Positions 37,120 through 46,427 of a stretch of 64,000 bases of DNA are shown here, in pieces. Positions within the stretch are counted from its first letter, which is position 1; each line of letters opens with the position of its first letter. The translations under genes and the position numbers were made by a program. The notes below the pieces were generated by a model, which did no database searches, was not told the origin of the DNA, and was given only the letters and a program-made list of their open reading frames with translations. Source of the DNA: Hydrogenophaga palleronii NBRC 102513 (GTDB lineage: Bacteria; Pseudomonadota; Gammaproteobacteria; Burkholderiales; Burkholderiaceae_C); the NCBI RefSeq assembly GCF_001571225.1, contig NZ_BCTJ01000006.1, positions 62,001 to 126,000 on the forward strand. Direction: 5' to 3'.

Positions 37120-37935
37120 ATGAACACGGAAGTGATCTGGAACTTCATCGTCACCCAGGGTGCCGATTTCGGCCTCAAGGTGCTGGGCGCCATCGTCGCC
37201 TGGATCGTCGGGCGCTGGCTCATCGGCGTGGCGGTCAGCCTGATCGGGCGCGCAATGGAAAAAGGCCGCAAGCTCGACGAGACCCTGATCCGTTACCTCA
37301 AGTCCATCATCTCGGTGCTGCTGACGCTGGTGCTGATCCTGGCGATCCTCGACATCTTCGGCGTGCGCACCACCTCGTTCGCCGCCCTGCTGGCCGGTGC
37401 CGGCCTGGCCATCGGCGTGGCCTGGAGCGGCATGCTGGCGAACTTCGCCGCCGGCATCTTCCTGCAGGTGCTGCGGCCCTACAAGGTGGGTGACTTCATC
37501 AGCGCCGGCGGCACCATCGGCACGGTGAAGGAGCTCGGCCTGTTCGCCACCACCATCCTCACGCCCGACAACGTGACCACCATCGTGGGCAACAACAAGG
37601 TGTTCTCGGACAACATCCAGAACTTCAGCCAGGAACCGTTTCGCCGCGTGGATTGCCTGGCCAAGGTGGCCAACAGCGTGGACGTGAACGACGCCATGGC
37701 GCGCCTGCGGGTGGCCGTGGCCGCCATCCCCAACGTGGTCGCCTCACCCGCGCCGGACGTGGAAATCCTGCAGTTCACGCCCGAAGGCCCGTTGCTCTGC
37801 GTGCGGCCGTACACCCACACCGACCACTACTGGCAGGTCTACTTCGACACCCACAAGGCGGTGGTCAGCACCTTCGGCGCGGCGGGTTACCCGGTGCCGG
37901 AAACGCCGGTGCTGCACCGCACGGTGGCGGCCTGA
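37120..37935 (+). CDS. Small-conductance mechanosensitive channel (MscS family)
   Basis: MscS opens under membrane tension to release solutes during hypo-osmotic shock. The 271-residue protein has three N-terminal membrane segments. The pore-lining TM3 is GLAIGVAWSGMLANFAAGIF, with the Gly/Ala pattern of MscS. The beta domain follows with RPYKVGDFISAGGTIGTV and the C-terminal alpha/beta cage. Length matches E. coli MscS (286). GGAGGG precedes the ATG. It is divergent from the spermidine-synthase-like gene. Confidence 0.94.
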   Translation: MNTEVIWNFIVTQGADFGLKVLGAIVAWIVGRWLIGVAVSLIGRAMEKGRKLDETLIRYLKSIISVLLTLVLILAILDIFGVRTTSFAALLAGAGLAIGVAWSGMLANFAAGIFLQVLRPYKVGDFISAGGTIGTVKELGLFATTILTPDNVTTIVGNNKVFSDNIQNFSQEPFRRVDCLAKVANSVDVNDAMARLRVAVAAIPNVVASPAPDVEILQFTPEGPLLCVRPYTHTDHYWQVYFDTHKAVVSTFGAAGYPVPETPVLHRTVAA

Positions 37936-37969
37936 GGCACTCGCCAACAGACGGCGCGGGGCTGGCCGC

Positions 37970-38467
37970 TCAGCCACCCGCGCCGTGCCGGCGCAGCACC
38001 TCGGCCCAGGCCGCCAGCTTGCGGTCAAAACTCCAGCTGGCATTGGCCGGGCTGGTGGACGGCAGCTTGTACAGCGGCACGCCGAGTTTTTCGGTGTGCG
38101 TGGCGTGGCGAAAACTCTCGGCGCCGTTGTGCGCGATGGCGCCCAGCTTGGGACACTGCCAGCGCACCATCGAAAAATCGTTCAGCGCGGCGTTCTGGAT
38201 GTTCACGTCCAGGCTGCCTTCGCGCTCGCAGGCGCCGTACACATCCCACACGCCGAGGCCGTGCGCGCGCAGGGCGGCAACGCGGTCGACATAGTCCATC
38301 GCCGGCAGCGGCAGCGCCCACAGCGCGCCGAGAATCTTCCAGAAGTGGTTCTGCGGGTGGCCGTAGTACTGCTGCGTGCGCAACGAAGCCACACCCGGGA
38401 AGCTGCCGAGCACCAGCACGCGGGTGTCGGCATCCAGCACCGGCGCCAGGCCTTGCAGCCGGCTCAT
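37970..38467 (-). CDS. Uracil/hypoxanthine-DNA glycosylase, UDG superfamily (HDG-like)
   Basis: The 165-residue protein is a small DNA repair glycosylase of the Mug/HDG group. The first motif is LVLGSFPGVASLRTQQYYGHP, here seen as LVLGSFPGVASL and YYGHPQNHFWKIL. The central motif is GLGVWDVYGACEREGSLD, and the leucine-loop region is KLPSTSPANAS. HDG-type enzymes remove deaminated adenine (hypoxanthine) and related bases. Its ATG overlaps the tatD stop by four bases (ATGA), so it is translationally coupled to that nuclease gene. Confidence 0.88.
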   Translation of the reverse strand: MSRLQGLAPVLDADTRVLVLGSFPGVASLRTQQYYGHPQNHFWKILGALWALPLPAMDYVDRVAALRAHGLGVWDVYGACEREGSLDVNIQNAALNDFSMVRWQCPKLGAIAHNGAESFRHATHTEKLGVPLYKLPSTSPANASWSFDRKLAAWAEVLRRHGAGG

Positions 38468-39309
38468 GTGACTGGCTCCAGCGCCTGCAACCCCGGCAGG
38501 GCCGCGAGTGCGTTGGTGGTGCTGGCCTGTGCCATGTGCTCCACCGGGATGTTGCGCAAGCCCGCCACCACCGCACCGATGCGTGGCAGTTCCAGCGGGC
38601 TGTTCACACCCTGGGCGCGGCCGGCCTCGCGCTCGGCGGCGGTCACGTACAGCCATTGCGGCGGGATGTCGGGCGCGTCGGTCTCCAGCACCAGGGCCGA
38701 CAGCGGCAACTCAGTCGCCAGCCGGCGCAGCTGGCGCGCGGTGTCGAAGGTACAGGCGCCACCGAAACCGAGCTTGAAGCCCAGCTCGATGAAGGCCATG
38801 GCCTGTTGTTCGCTGCCGTTGAAGGCGTGGGCGATGCCGCCACTCACCGGGCGCTCGCGCAGGTGCTTGAGCAAAATGTCGGCGCTGCGCCGCACGTGCA
38901 GGATCACCGGCAGGCCGTGCCGGTGCGCCAGCTTGAGCTGCGCTCGGTAGAAAAAAACCTGGCGCTCGCGCATCTCGGGTGTGCACAGCGCGGGCACGAA
39001 GAAGTCCAGGCCGATCTCGCCCACCGCCACCAGGCGCGGGTCGTCGCGGTGTTCGGTGAGCGCAGCGTCGAGCGCGGCCAGGTCGCTGTCGTCTGCGCGC
39101 GGCACGTACAGCGGGTGGATGCCCAGCGCGTAGGCGTCGCCGGTGCGGTGCGCGAGGCGGCGCACGGTGTCGAAGTTGCTGCGTTCCACCGCCGGGATCA
39201 CGCACAGGCCCACGCCCCGCTCGGCCGCGCCGCGGCGCTGGCTCAGGGTGAGCGCATGGTCGGCGCCGAACTCGGGCGCGTCCAGATGGCAGTGTGTGTC
39301 GATCCACAT
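38464..39309 (-). CDS. TatD-family metal-dependent hydrolase/DNase
   Basis: This 281-residue TIM-barrel metal hydrolase starts MWIDTHCHLDAPEF, with the HxH metal-binding pair (His6 and His8). AVGEIGLDFF supplies a further metal ligand, and VILHVRRS and HAFNGSEQQA fit the TatD fold. Members show 3'-5' DNase and AP-site activity, consistent with repair. It overlaps the downstream glycosylase by four bases, suggesting a two-gene repair operon. The start gives the typical MxxDxHCH beginning; a longer frame upstream is discounted. Confidence 0.92.
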   Translation of the reverse strand: MWIDTHCHLDAPEFGADHALTLSQRRGAAERGVGLCVIPAVERSNFDTVRRLAHRTGDAYALGIHPLYVPRADDSDLAALDAALTEHRDDPRLVAVGEIGLDFFVPALCTPEMRERQVFFYRAQLKLAHRHGLPVILHVRRSADILLKHLRERPVSGGIAHAFNGSEQQAMAFIELGFKLGFGGACTFDTARQLRRLATELPLSALVLETDAPDIPPQWLYVTAAEREAGRAQGVNSPLELPRIGAVVAGLRNIPVEHMAQASTTNALAALPGLQALEPVT

Positions 39310-39386
39310 GGCGGTATAAGGGGCATTGTGCCGGCAAGTCCCATGGCGGCCGGCGCAGCACAACAACAACCCGGAAGGAAACCGAC

Positions 39387-39821
39387 ATGTCCCTGTCTCA
39401 ACCACGCTCCCGCCTCGCCTGGCTCGCCGCTCCGGCGCTGATGGTCCTCACCGCCTGCGCCATGCCCGGCGCCCCCGCCGCCGCACCGCTGGTGGGCAGC
39501 GAGTGGTTGCTGGAAGACCTGGGCGGGCGCGGCGTGCTCGACCGCGTGCAAGCCACGCTGGCCTTCCCCGAAGCCGGGCGCGTGGCAGGCAACAGCTCGT
39601 GCAACCGTTTCTTCGGTTCCTACACGCTGATGCAGGACAAGGTGGCGTTCGGCCAGCTCGCGGGCACTCGCATGGCCTGTACCGAAGCGGTGAACGAGCA
39701 GGAGATGCGGTACCTCGACGCGCTGCAGAAGGCGCAGCGCCTGGAGGTGCAGGGCAAGACCCTGCTGATGCACGTGCAGGGCCTCGACAAGCCGCTGCGT
39801 TTCACGCGCACCAAGCCCTGA
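39387..39821 (+). CDS. META domain-containing lipoprotein
   Basis: The 144-residue product has a short signal with a lipobox (APALMVLTACAMPG, Cys near residue 24), so it is probably a lipoprotein. The rest is a META/HslJ-type domain: SEWLLEDLGG, then GNSSCNRFFGSY with the conserved N-x-C-N-x-F pattern, and MACTEAVNEQE. HslJ-like proteins are linked to envelope stress or heat resistance; the exact role is unknown. GGAAGG precedes the ATG. It converges with lolD past a double hairpin. Confidence 0.88.
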   Translation: MSLSQPRSRLAWLAAPALMVLTACAMPGAPAAAPLVGSEWLLEDLGGRGVLDRVQATLAFPEAGRVAGNSSCNRFFGSYTLMQDKVAFGQLAGTRMACTEAVNEQEMRYLDALQKAQRLEVQGKTLLMHVQGLDKPLRFTRTKP

Positions 39822-39859
39822 TCTTCACACTGCGGCCCCGGAGCGGATTGCCTGATCCA

Positions 39860-39925
39860 GTGCAGCCCGGGAACCGGCTCTGCCGGGCCTGAGGCTGCAC
39901 CCCCGCGCAGAGCGCGGCGGGGGGT
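39860..39925. terminator. Double hairpin between META lipoprotein and lolD
   Basis: GTGCAGCC (39860-39867) pairs with GGCTGCAC (39893-39900) around an inner CCGG-CTCTG-CCGG hairpin, followed by a CCCCCGCGC/GCGCGGCGGGGG hairpin. The two genes converge here, so these structures may stop transcription from both sides. No T run follows, and the layout resembles the GC-rich repeat family in this window. Confidence 0.55.
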
Positions 39926-39929
39926 GTCC

Positions 39930-40596
<667 letters not shown>

Positions 40597-40604
<8 letters not shown>

Positions 40605-41853
40605 AGCGAAGGGCTTCTGCAGGGTTGACGCGGCTCGCGCGCCAGCTCGGGTAGATGGTGGCCAGGAAGGACAGCACCAGCGAGATCACCGCCACCGGCA
40701 GGATGTCGCTCTGCTGCGGATCGCTCGGCATGCGGCTGATCAGGTAGATGTCCTGCGGCAGGAAGCTCGCGCCCAGCAGGCGTTCGAGCGCCGGCACGAT
40801 GGTGTCGATGTTGAAAGCGATACCCAAGCCGAGCAGCAGGCCCGCCCCGGTGCCGATGATGCCGACCATCGCACCCTGCACCATGAACACGCCCATGATG
40901 CTGCGCGGGCTCGCGCCCAGGGTGCGCAGGATGGCGATGTCGGCGCGCTTGTCGGTCACCGTCATCACCAGGGTGGACACCAGGTTGAAGGCGGCCACGG
41001 CGACGATCAGCGTGAGGATGATGAACATCATGCGTTTTTCGAGCTGCACGGCCGCGAACCAGGTGCGGTTCTGGCGCGTCCAGTCGCGCACCAGCAGGCC
41101 GGGGTCGAGGTCGGCGGCGATGGACAACGCCACCTCGCGCGCCTGGTGCAGGTTCTTGATCTTCACGCGCACGCCGGTCGGGCCTTCCACGCGGAAGATG
41201 CGTGCCGCGTCGTCCTGGTGCAGCAGGGCCAGCGCCGAGTCGTATTCGAAGTGGCCGGAATCGAAGGTGCCCACCACCGTCATCTGGCGGATGCGCGGCA
41301 CCACGCCGGCCGGCGTCACCTGGCCGCTGGGCGCGATCAGCGTCACCGTGTCGCCGGCGATCACGCCCAGGCTGCGCGCCAGTTCACCACCGAGGATGAC
41401 GCCGAACTCACCCGGCACCAGGCGTGGCAGCAGGGTGTCAGACAAGTCAGCCACCAGATCGGTCACCTTGGGTTCAAGCGCCGGGTCGATGCCGCGCACC
41501 AGCGTGCCCTTCATGTCCTCGCCGCGTGCGATCAGCGCCTGCGCGCCCACGAACGGCGCGGCGCCCAGCACTTCCGGATGGCGCTCGATGCGCGCCAGCG
41601 TCTCGGCCAGATCGGGGATGGCCTGGCCGTTGGGTTCAAACACCTCGATGTGCGACAACACGCCCAGCATGCGGTCACGCACCTCCTTCTGGAAGCCGTT
41701 CATGACCGAGAGCACGATGATGAGCGCAGCCACCCCCAGCGCAATGCCCAGCATGGACACGCCCGAGATGAAGGAGATGAAGCCGTTGCGCCGGGTGGCG
41801 CGGCCGGCGCGGGTGTAGCGCCAGCCCAGGATGAGTTCGTATGGGGTTTGCAT
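40597..41853 (-). CDS. lolC: Lipoprotein-releasing ABC transporter permease (LolC/LolE type)
   Basis: This 418-residue permease has an N-terminal membrane helix, a large periplasmic domain (about residues 50-270) and three C-terminal helices of the FtsX/MacB type. The N-terminus [17 protein letters not shown] is typical of LolC/E. The cytoplasmic coupling segment lies in [21 protein letters not shown]. Only one permease is present beside lolD, so this organism likely uses a single LolF-like homodimer instead of separate LolC and LolE. The start at 41853 discards a long extension into the divergent gene. Confidence 0.93.
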
Positions 41854-41893
41854 GGTGAAGTGCGGGCATTGTGGCATCCCCGACAATCGGAGC

Positions 41894-42889
41894 ATGCCCG
41901 CATCCCACACGGCCTCTGAGCCGACCCCGCACCTGCTGGTTCCTTTCGCCAGCGCGAGCGACCCCGGCTGCCGCGCCGTGTTGCCGCAGCTGAAGCTGCC
42001 GCAGCTCGGCGCGCTGCTGGCCGAACTGACACCGGTGGTGGCCGACACGGGCGACGAGCACAGCCTGAGCCCACCGCACGAACGCGCGCTGGCGCAGGCC
42101 ATCGGCCTGCTGCGCGCCGACGGTTGCCCGTTCGACGACGGCCTCATTCCCTGGGCCGCGCTCGACGATGCGCAGCCAGGCACACCGCAGGCCTGGTTCA
42201 CGCCCTGCCACTTCCAGGTCGGCATGGAGCAGGTGACGCTGCTGCCGCCGGATCAGCTCGACCTGAACGACGCGCAGTCGCGCGCACTGTTCGATGCGCT
42301 GGCACCGTATTGCGCCGAGGACGGCATCACGCTGAGCTACCAGTCGGCCACGCGCTGGCACGCACGCGGCGAGCCGCTGCGCGGCATTGCCTGCGCCAGC
42401 CTGGACCGCGTGGGCGGCCGCTCGGTGGAAGCCTGGATGCCGGAGAGCACGGCCAACCCGCCGGGCAGCCGCCTGCTCAAGCGCCTGCAGAGCGAGGCGC
42501 AGATGCTGTTCTACACGCACGCCGTGCACGATGCGCGCGCAGCCGCGCGCCAGCACCCGGTCAACGGCTTCTGGGTCAGCGGCGCGGGCGCGCTCGACCA
42601 TGCCCTGCCACGGTACACACCGCCCACCCAGCCCCAGGGCCTGCGGCAGGCCGCGCTGCAAGCCGACTGGTCCGGCTGGCAACAGGCCTGGGCCGCGCTC
42701 GACGCCGGCGACATTGCGCAGGCGCTGGCGCGTGTGCAGCGCGGTGAGCCCTTCACCCTGACGCTCTGTGGCGAACGCAGCGCACAACGTTTCACCCATG
42801 CCCCGCGCAGCGCCGTTGCGCGTGTGGGCCGATGGATCAAGAACCTGCCGGGCCGTGCCCCGGCCTGGAAGACGCTGGAAACCCTATGA
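41894..42889 (+). CDS. RpfE-like / phosphoglycerate-mutase-like conserved protein
   Basis: The 331-residue product begins MPASHTASEPTPHLLVPFAS. I recognise it as the betaproteobacterial protein that precedes recJ, variously named RpfE-type regulator or cofactor-independent phosphoglycerate-mutase-like. The catalytic metal site of the latter is not evident, so enzyme activity is unsupported. Conserved-looking segments are WFTPCHFQVGMEQVTLLPP and RLQSEAQMLFYTHAVHD. Its TGA overlaps the recJ ATG by four bases (ATGA), and the gene is divergent from lolC. Function unknown; strong coupling with recJ is the main clue. Confidence 0.7.
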   Translation: MPASHTASEPTPHLLVPFASASDPGCRAVLPQLKLPQLGALLAELTPVVADTGDEHSLSPPHERALAQAIGLLRADGCPFDDGLIPWAALDDAQPGTPQAWFTPCHFQVGMEQVTLLPPDQLDLNDAQSRALFDALAPYCAEDGITLSYQSATRWHARGEPLRGIACASLDRVGGRSVEAWMPESTANPPGSRLLKRLQSEAQMLFYTHAVHDARAAARQHPVNGFWVSGAGALDHALPRYTPPTQPQGLRQAALQADWSGWQQAWAALDAGDIAQALARVQRGEPFTLTLCGERSAQRFTHAPRSAVARVGRWIKNLPGRAPAWKTLETL

Positions 42890-44706
42890 AGATCATCACC
42901 CGCGACGTGCCTCCGCGCGCCGCCTGGACCCTGGAACAAGGCGGCCTGCACCCGCTGCTGGCGCGCCTGTTCGCCGCGCGCGGCATCACCAGCCCGGACG
43001 AACTCGACGACTCGCTGGCGCGCCTGATTCCGCCCACGCAAATGCTGGGCGCGCAAGACGCGGCGTGCGCCCTGGCCGACGCCATGGCGGCGCAGAAAAA
43101 CATCTGCATCGTGGCCGACTACGACTGCGACGGCGCCACCGCCTGCGCGGTCGGCCTGCGCGGCCTGCGCCTGCTCGGCGCGCCGATGGGCTTCGACCGC
43201 GTGAACTACCTGGTGCCCGACCGCGTCACCGACGGTTATGGCCTCACGCCCTCGATTGCCAGACGCGTGAAGGCGCAAGGCGCCGACGTGCTGGTGACGG
43301 TGGACAACGGCATCGCCAGCGTGGACGGCGTGCGCGCCGCGCGCGAGCTGGGCCTGCAGGTGATCGTCACCGACCACCACTTGCCGGCCTTGAAAGACGG
43401 CGAGATCACGCTGCCCACCGACTGCATCATCGTCAACCCCAACCAGCCCGGCTGTCCGTTTGAAAGCAAGTCGATTGCCGGCGTGGGTGTGATGTTCTAC
43501 GTGCTGCTGGCGCTGCGCGCCGAATTGCGCGAGCGCGGTGTTTTCAGTGCGCGCCCCGACGCCGGGCCGCCCCAAGGCGGGGCAGCGCCCGTGGGGGGCA
43601 GCGCACCACGCGAAGCGGGCAGCGTGGGGGCAGCCGTCCCTCAGCCGAAGATCGACGCCCTGCTGCCGCTGGTGGCACTCGGCACGGTGGCCGACGTCGT
43701 CAAGCTCGACGCCAACAACCGCCGCCTGGTCTCGCAGGGTTTGAAGCGCGTGCGCGCCGGCGCCATGCCGCCGGGCATGACGGCCCTGTTCAACGCCGCC
43801 GCGCGCAAGCCGGCCGCGGCCACCGGCTTCGACTTCGGTTTTGCCCTCGGCCCGCGCCTGAACGCGGCCGGCCGCCTGGCCGACATGACGCTGGGCATCG
43901 AATGCCTGACCACCGACGACGCGCTGCGCGCCGACGAGCTGGCGCGTACGCTGGACGGCATCAACCGCGAGCGCAAGGCCATCGAAGGCGACATGCGCGA
44001 GCAGGCGCTGCAGATGGCCGAGGAGATGTTCGACGAATCGGAAGAGCCGCCGCCCGCGCTGGTGGTGTTCGACCCCGACTTCCACGAAGGCGTGGTCGGC
44101 ATCGTGGCCTCGCGCCTGAAGGACAAGCTGCACCGCCCGACCTTCGTGTTCGCCGCCAGCGGCGCCGAGGGCAAGGAGCACGAGCTCAAGGGCTCGGGCC
44201 GCTCCATCGCCGGCTTCCACCTGCGCGACGCTCTCGACCTCGTCGCCAAGCGCCACCCGGGTGTGCTGCTGCGTTTTGGCGGCCACGCGATGGCCGCCGG
44301 CTGCACCATCGACGAAGAGCACCTGGAAACCTTCGAGGCCGGCCTGCAGCAGGTGGCCCACGAGTGGCTCGACGCCGCCACCCTGCAGCGCCGCATGGAG
44401 GCCGACGGCCCGCTGGACACGCAGTACCGCCGCGCCGACATGGTGGATACGCTGCACAAGGAGGTGTGGGGCCAGGGCTTTGCGCCGCCGGTGTTCTGCG
44501 AGGAAGTGCAGGTGGTGTCGCAAAGGCTGGTGGGTGAGAAGCACCTGGCCCTGAAGCTCAAGCACCAGGGCGAGCCGGTGGACGGCATCTGGTTCGGCCA
44601 CACCGACCCGCTGCCCGCACGCGTGAAGATCGCCTTCCGCCTCGACGCAGACGAATGGCAGGGCCAGCGGCGGGTGCGGTTTCTGGTGGAGGCGGCGGAG
44701 ATCTGA
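42886..44706 (+). CDS. recJ: Single-stranded-DNA-specific 5'-3' exonuclease RecJ
   Basis: RecJ degrades single-stranded DNA 5'-3' in recombination, mismatch and base excision repair. The 606-residue protein has the DHH phosphoesterase motifs: ADYDCDGATA (Asp78 region), TVDNGIAS, the DHH motif Asp163-His164-His165, and the DHHA1 motif GSGRSIAGFHL with FGGHAMAAGC. An unusual low-complexity Gly/Ala/Pro insert of about 29 residues (PDAGPPQGGAAP...) sits between helix ALRAELRERGVF and QPKIDALLPLVALG. Its DNA resembles the hairpin repeats elsewhere in this window. The gene overlaps the upstream rpfE-like gene. Confidence 0.96.
   Translation: MKIITRDVPPRAAWTLEQGGLHPLLARLFAARGITSPDELDDSLARLIPPTQMLGAQDAACALADAMAAQKNICIVADYDCDGATACAVGLRGLRLLGAPMGFDRVNYLVPDRVTDGYGLTPSIARRVKAQGADVLVTVDNGIASVDGVRAARELGLQVIVTDHHLPALKDGEITLPTDCIIVNPNQPGCPFESKSIAGVGVMFYVLLALRAELRERGVFSARPDAGPPQGGAAPVGGSAPREAGSVGAAVPQPKIDALLPLVALGTVADVVKLDANNRRLVSQGLKRVRAGAMPPGMTALFNAAARKPAAATGFDFGFALGPRLNAAGRLADMTLGIECLTTDDALRADELARTLDGINRERKAIEGDMREQALQMAEEMFDESEEPPPALVVFDPDFHEGVVGIVASRLKDKLHRPTFVFAASGAEGKEHELKGSGRSIAGFHLRDALDLVAKRHPGVLLRFGGHAMAAGCTIDEEHLETFEAGLQQVAHEWLDAATLQRRMEADGPLDTQYRRADMVDTLHKEVWGQGFAPPVFCEEVQVVSQRLVGEKHLALKLKHQGEPVDGIWFGHTDPLPARVKIAFRLDADEWQGQRRVRFLVEAAEI
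43549..43641. repeat. Hairpin-forming GC-rich repeat inside recJ
   Basis: The DNA forms three stems in series: GCCCC-loop-GGGGC (43569-43583), GCCC-GTGGG-GGGC (43587-43599), and CCACGC (43606-43611) with GCGTGG (43622-43627). It is translated in frame as a Gly/Ala/Pro-rich insert. The layout is like the intergenic copies near 6805 and 22517. Confidence 0.6.
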
Positions 44707-45021
44707 ACGGTATCCGCTTCCCGGGTCTGGGTTCGCCTGGGTTTCGCTCAGGCGCCTCGCGGGATCAAGGTCACGGCGCGCCCTGCTCCGCGAATGTCCC
44801 CCGGCGGCTGGTGCCGCCTCCTCCTTGATTTCGCTGCGCAGAGCACCCCATGCCCTCGATCTGAAGGAACAGTGGCGTGCCTGCGCTGGCGCGCCGACAG
44901 GTCGCTGGTGATCGGGTGGTTCGCCGCAGCGAAATAAAGGGGGAGAACCGGCGCAGCCGGTTCGGAGGACATTCGCGGAGGCGAGCCGCCCGGTCACCAG
45001 CGACCGGCGCCTCGTCAACGC
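44707..45021. repeat. MITE-like inverted repeats filling the recJ-antiporter gap
   Basis: This 315-bp gap has no gene. A left arm (44786-44838) and right arm (44925-44980) are inverted copies. They share CTCCGCGAATGTCC-type outer ends and ATTTCGCTGCG-type inner ends, with different small hairpins inside each arm. A second perfect-but-one inverted pair (44901-44916 with 44989-45004, GTCGCTGGTGATCGGG) encloses the right arm. No terminal duplication or open frame is evident. It may be a degenerate non-autonomous element; it lies between two converging genes. Confidence 0.65.
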
Positions 45022-46284
45022 TCAAAGAAGCCAAAACGCAGCGGCAGCGACAGCCGTCGGCCCCAGAGCGCCCAGCAACAAACCCACCGCACTCACGGTT
45101 TCGTCTGCAAAGCCGCGCTTGAGCAACGCGACACCGGCCGGATTGGGCGCATTGGCGATGACCGTGAGGCCACCGCCGGCCACGGCTCCTGCGACCAGCA
45201 TGTATTTCGCCTCATCGGAAATGCCGGCGATGAGCGAGCCCAGGTAGGTGAGCGCCGCGTTGTCGGTGATGGCCGTCAGCCCCAGTGCGCCGAAGAACAG
45301 CGCCACCGGCTCCAGCCCGGAGACGATCGGCTGCAGCCACCACGCCTGCATGCCGCCCAGCACCACCAGACCGGCCAGGAAAAAGGCCACCAGCAAGGCT
45401 TCCTTGAGGATGAGCGGGTTCTGGTGTTCGCGGTAGGCCTGCGTGAAGCCCATGAACAGGAGGAACAGGCCCAGGAAGATCACCGGGTGGTGCGCAAAAA
45501 CCACCACGCCGGCCAGCAGCCCCAGGTGAATGGCCACCACCGGCAGCGGTACACGGGTTTCCTTGGGCAAACCATCGTTGACCAGCGGGCCACTGCCCAG
45601 ATGCGGGCCGAGCACCAGTGTGGCCACCGTGGCATTCACGACGACCGCCAGCGCCGCCTTCCAGCCGAAGTGGGTGAACATGAAGGCACTGTCCCATTGC
45701 CAGGTGGTGGCCACCATAAGCACCGGCGGTGCTGCATACGAAGTGAGCGTGCCGCCGATGGAGATGTTCACGAACAACACGCCCAGCGCCAGGTATTTCG
45801 CGCCCTCAGGCACATGGGGGCGGAATATGCGCGGTGCCAGCATCAGCGCGGCAATCGTCATGGCCGCCGGCTCGGTGATGAGCGAGCCCAGCAGCGGCAC
45901 GGCGGCCAGGCCGAGCCAGGCGGTGGCCAGGGGTGTGGAAAAGGGCAAACGCTCGGCGATGCTGTGCACGCCCGCCATCACGGTGCGCAGCACCGGCCGC
46001 GACGCGGCCATCACCATCACGACAAAGACGAACAGCGGTTCGGTGTAGTTGCGCGATTCGGCATAGGCCAGTGCCTGGTCGCCGCCGACCGCGAGCGACA
46101 TGCCCACGATCAACACCATGGCCCAGAAGCCAAACACCACTTCCACCTCGCCCAACAGGTGGAAAAGGCCGGCGTGGCGGGGGAAACGATGGGAGAGCCG
46201 CTCGAACTGCTTGGCCGCGAAGGTGTGCAGGAGGGCGATGGCAAAGATGGCGGCAGCCATCCACTCGACGAAGGTCTGGGTCAT
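45022..46284 (-). CDS. Putative Na+/H+ antiporter (Na_H_antiport_3-like)
   Basis: The 420-residue protein has about 11-12 hydrophobic segments. Features such as LGSLITEPAAMTIAALML, GVLFVNISIGGTLTSYAAPP and LGLTAITDNAALTYLGSLI resemble the putative Na+/H+ antiporter family within the ion transporter superfamily. Paired re-entrant TEPAAMT and TDNAALT motifs suggest a two-fold internal repeat around the ion site. The exported ion is unproven. It is transcribed convergently with recJ across the repeat-rich gap. Confidence 0.8.
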   Translation of the reverse strand: MTQTFVEWMAAAIFAIALLHTFAAKQFERLSHRFPRHAGLFHLLGEVEVVFGFWAMVLIVGMSLAVGGDQALAYAESRNYTEPLFVFVVMVMAASRPVLRTVMAGVHSIAERLPFSTPLATAWLGLAAVPLLGSLITEPAAMTIAALMLAPRIFRPHVPEGAKYLALGVLFVNISIGGTLTSYAAPPVLMVATTWQWDSAFMFTHFGWKAALAVVVNATVATLVLGPHLGSGPLVNDGLPKETRVPLPVVAIHLGLLAGVVVFAHHPVIFLGLFLLFMGFTQAYREHQNPLILKEALLVAFFLAGLVVLGGMQAWWLQPIVSGLEPVALFFGALGLTAITDNAALTYLGSLIAGISDEAKYMLVAGAVAGGGLTVIANAPNPAGVALLKRGFADETVSAVGLLLGALGPTAVAAAAFWLL

Positions 46285-46427
46285 GGGTCAGGTCGCAGGA
46301 AAACCGCGAGGCGGCCCGACCATTCGCAAAACCTGACACGCCCCCTTGGCGTGCCACCCGTGCGCGATTTTAGCTGGGCAGGTGTGTCATGAGCCGAGCC
46401 TGCCGAGAACGCATGGCCCGAAACAAC

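Noticed and set aside
44707..45021. A small protein gene in the gap after recJ
   Set aside because: Short frames there are read through palindromic DNA, show no ribosome binding site or domain, and change with the hairpin structure.
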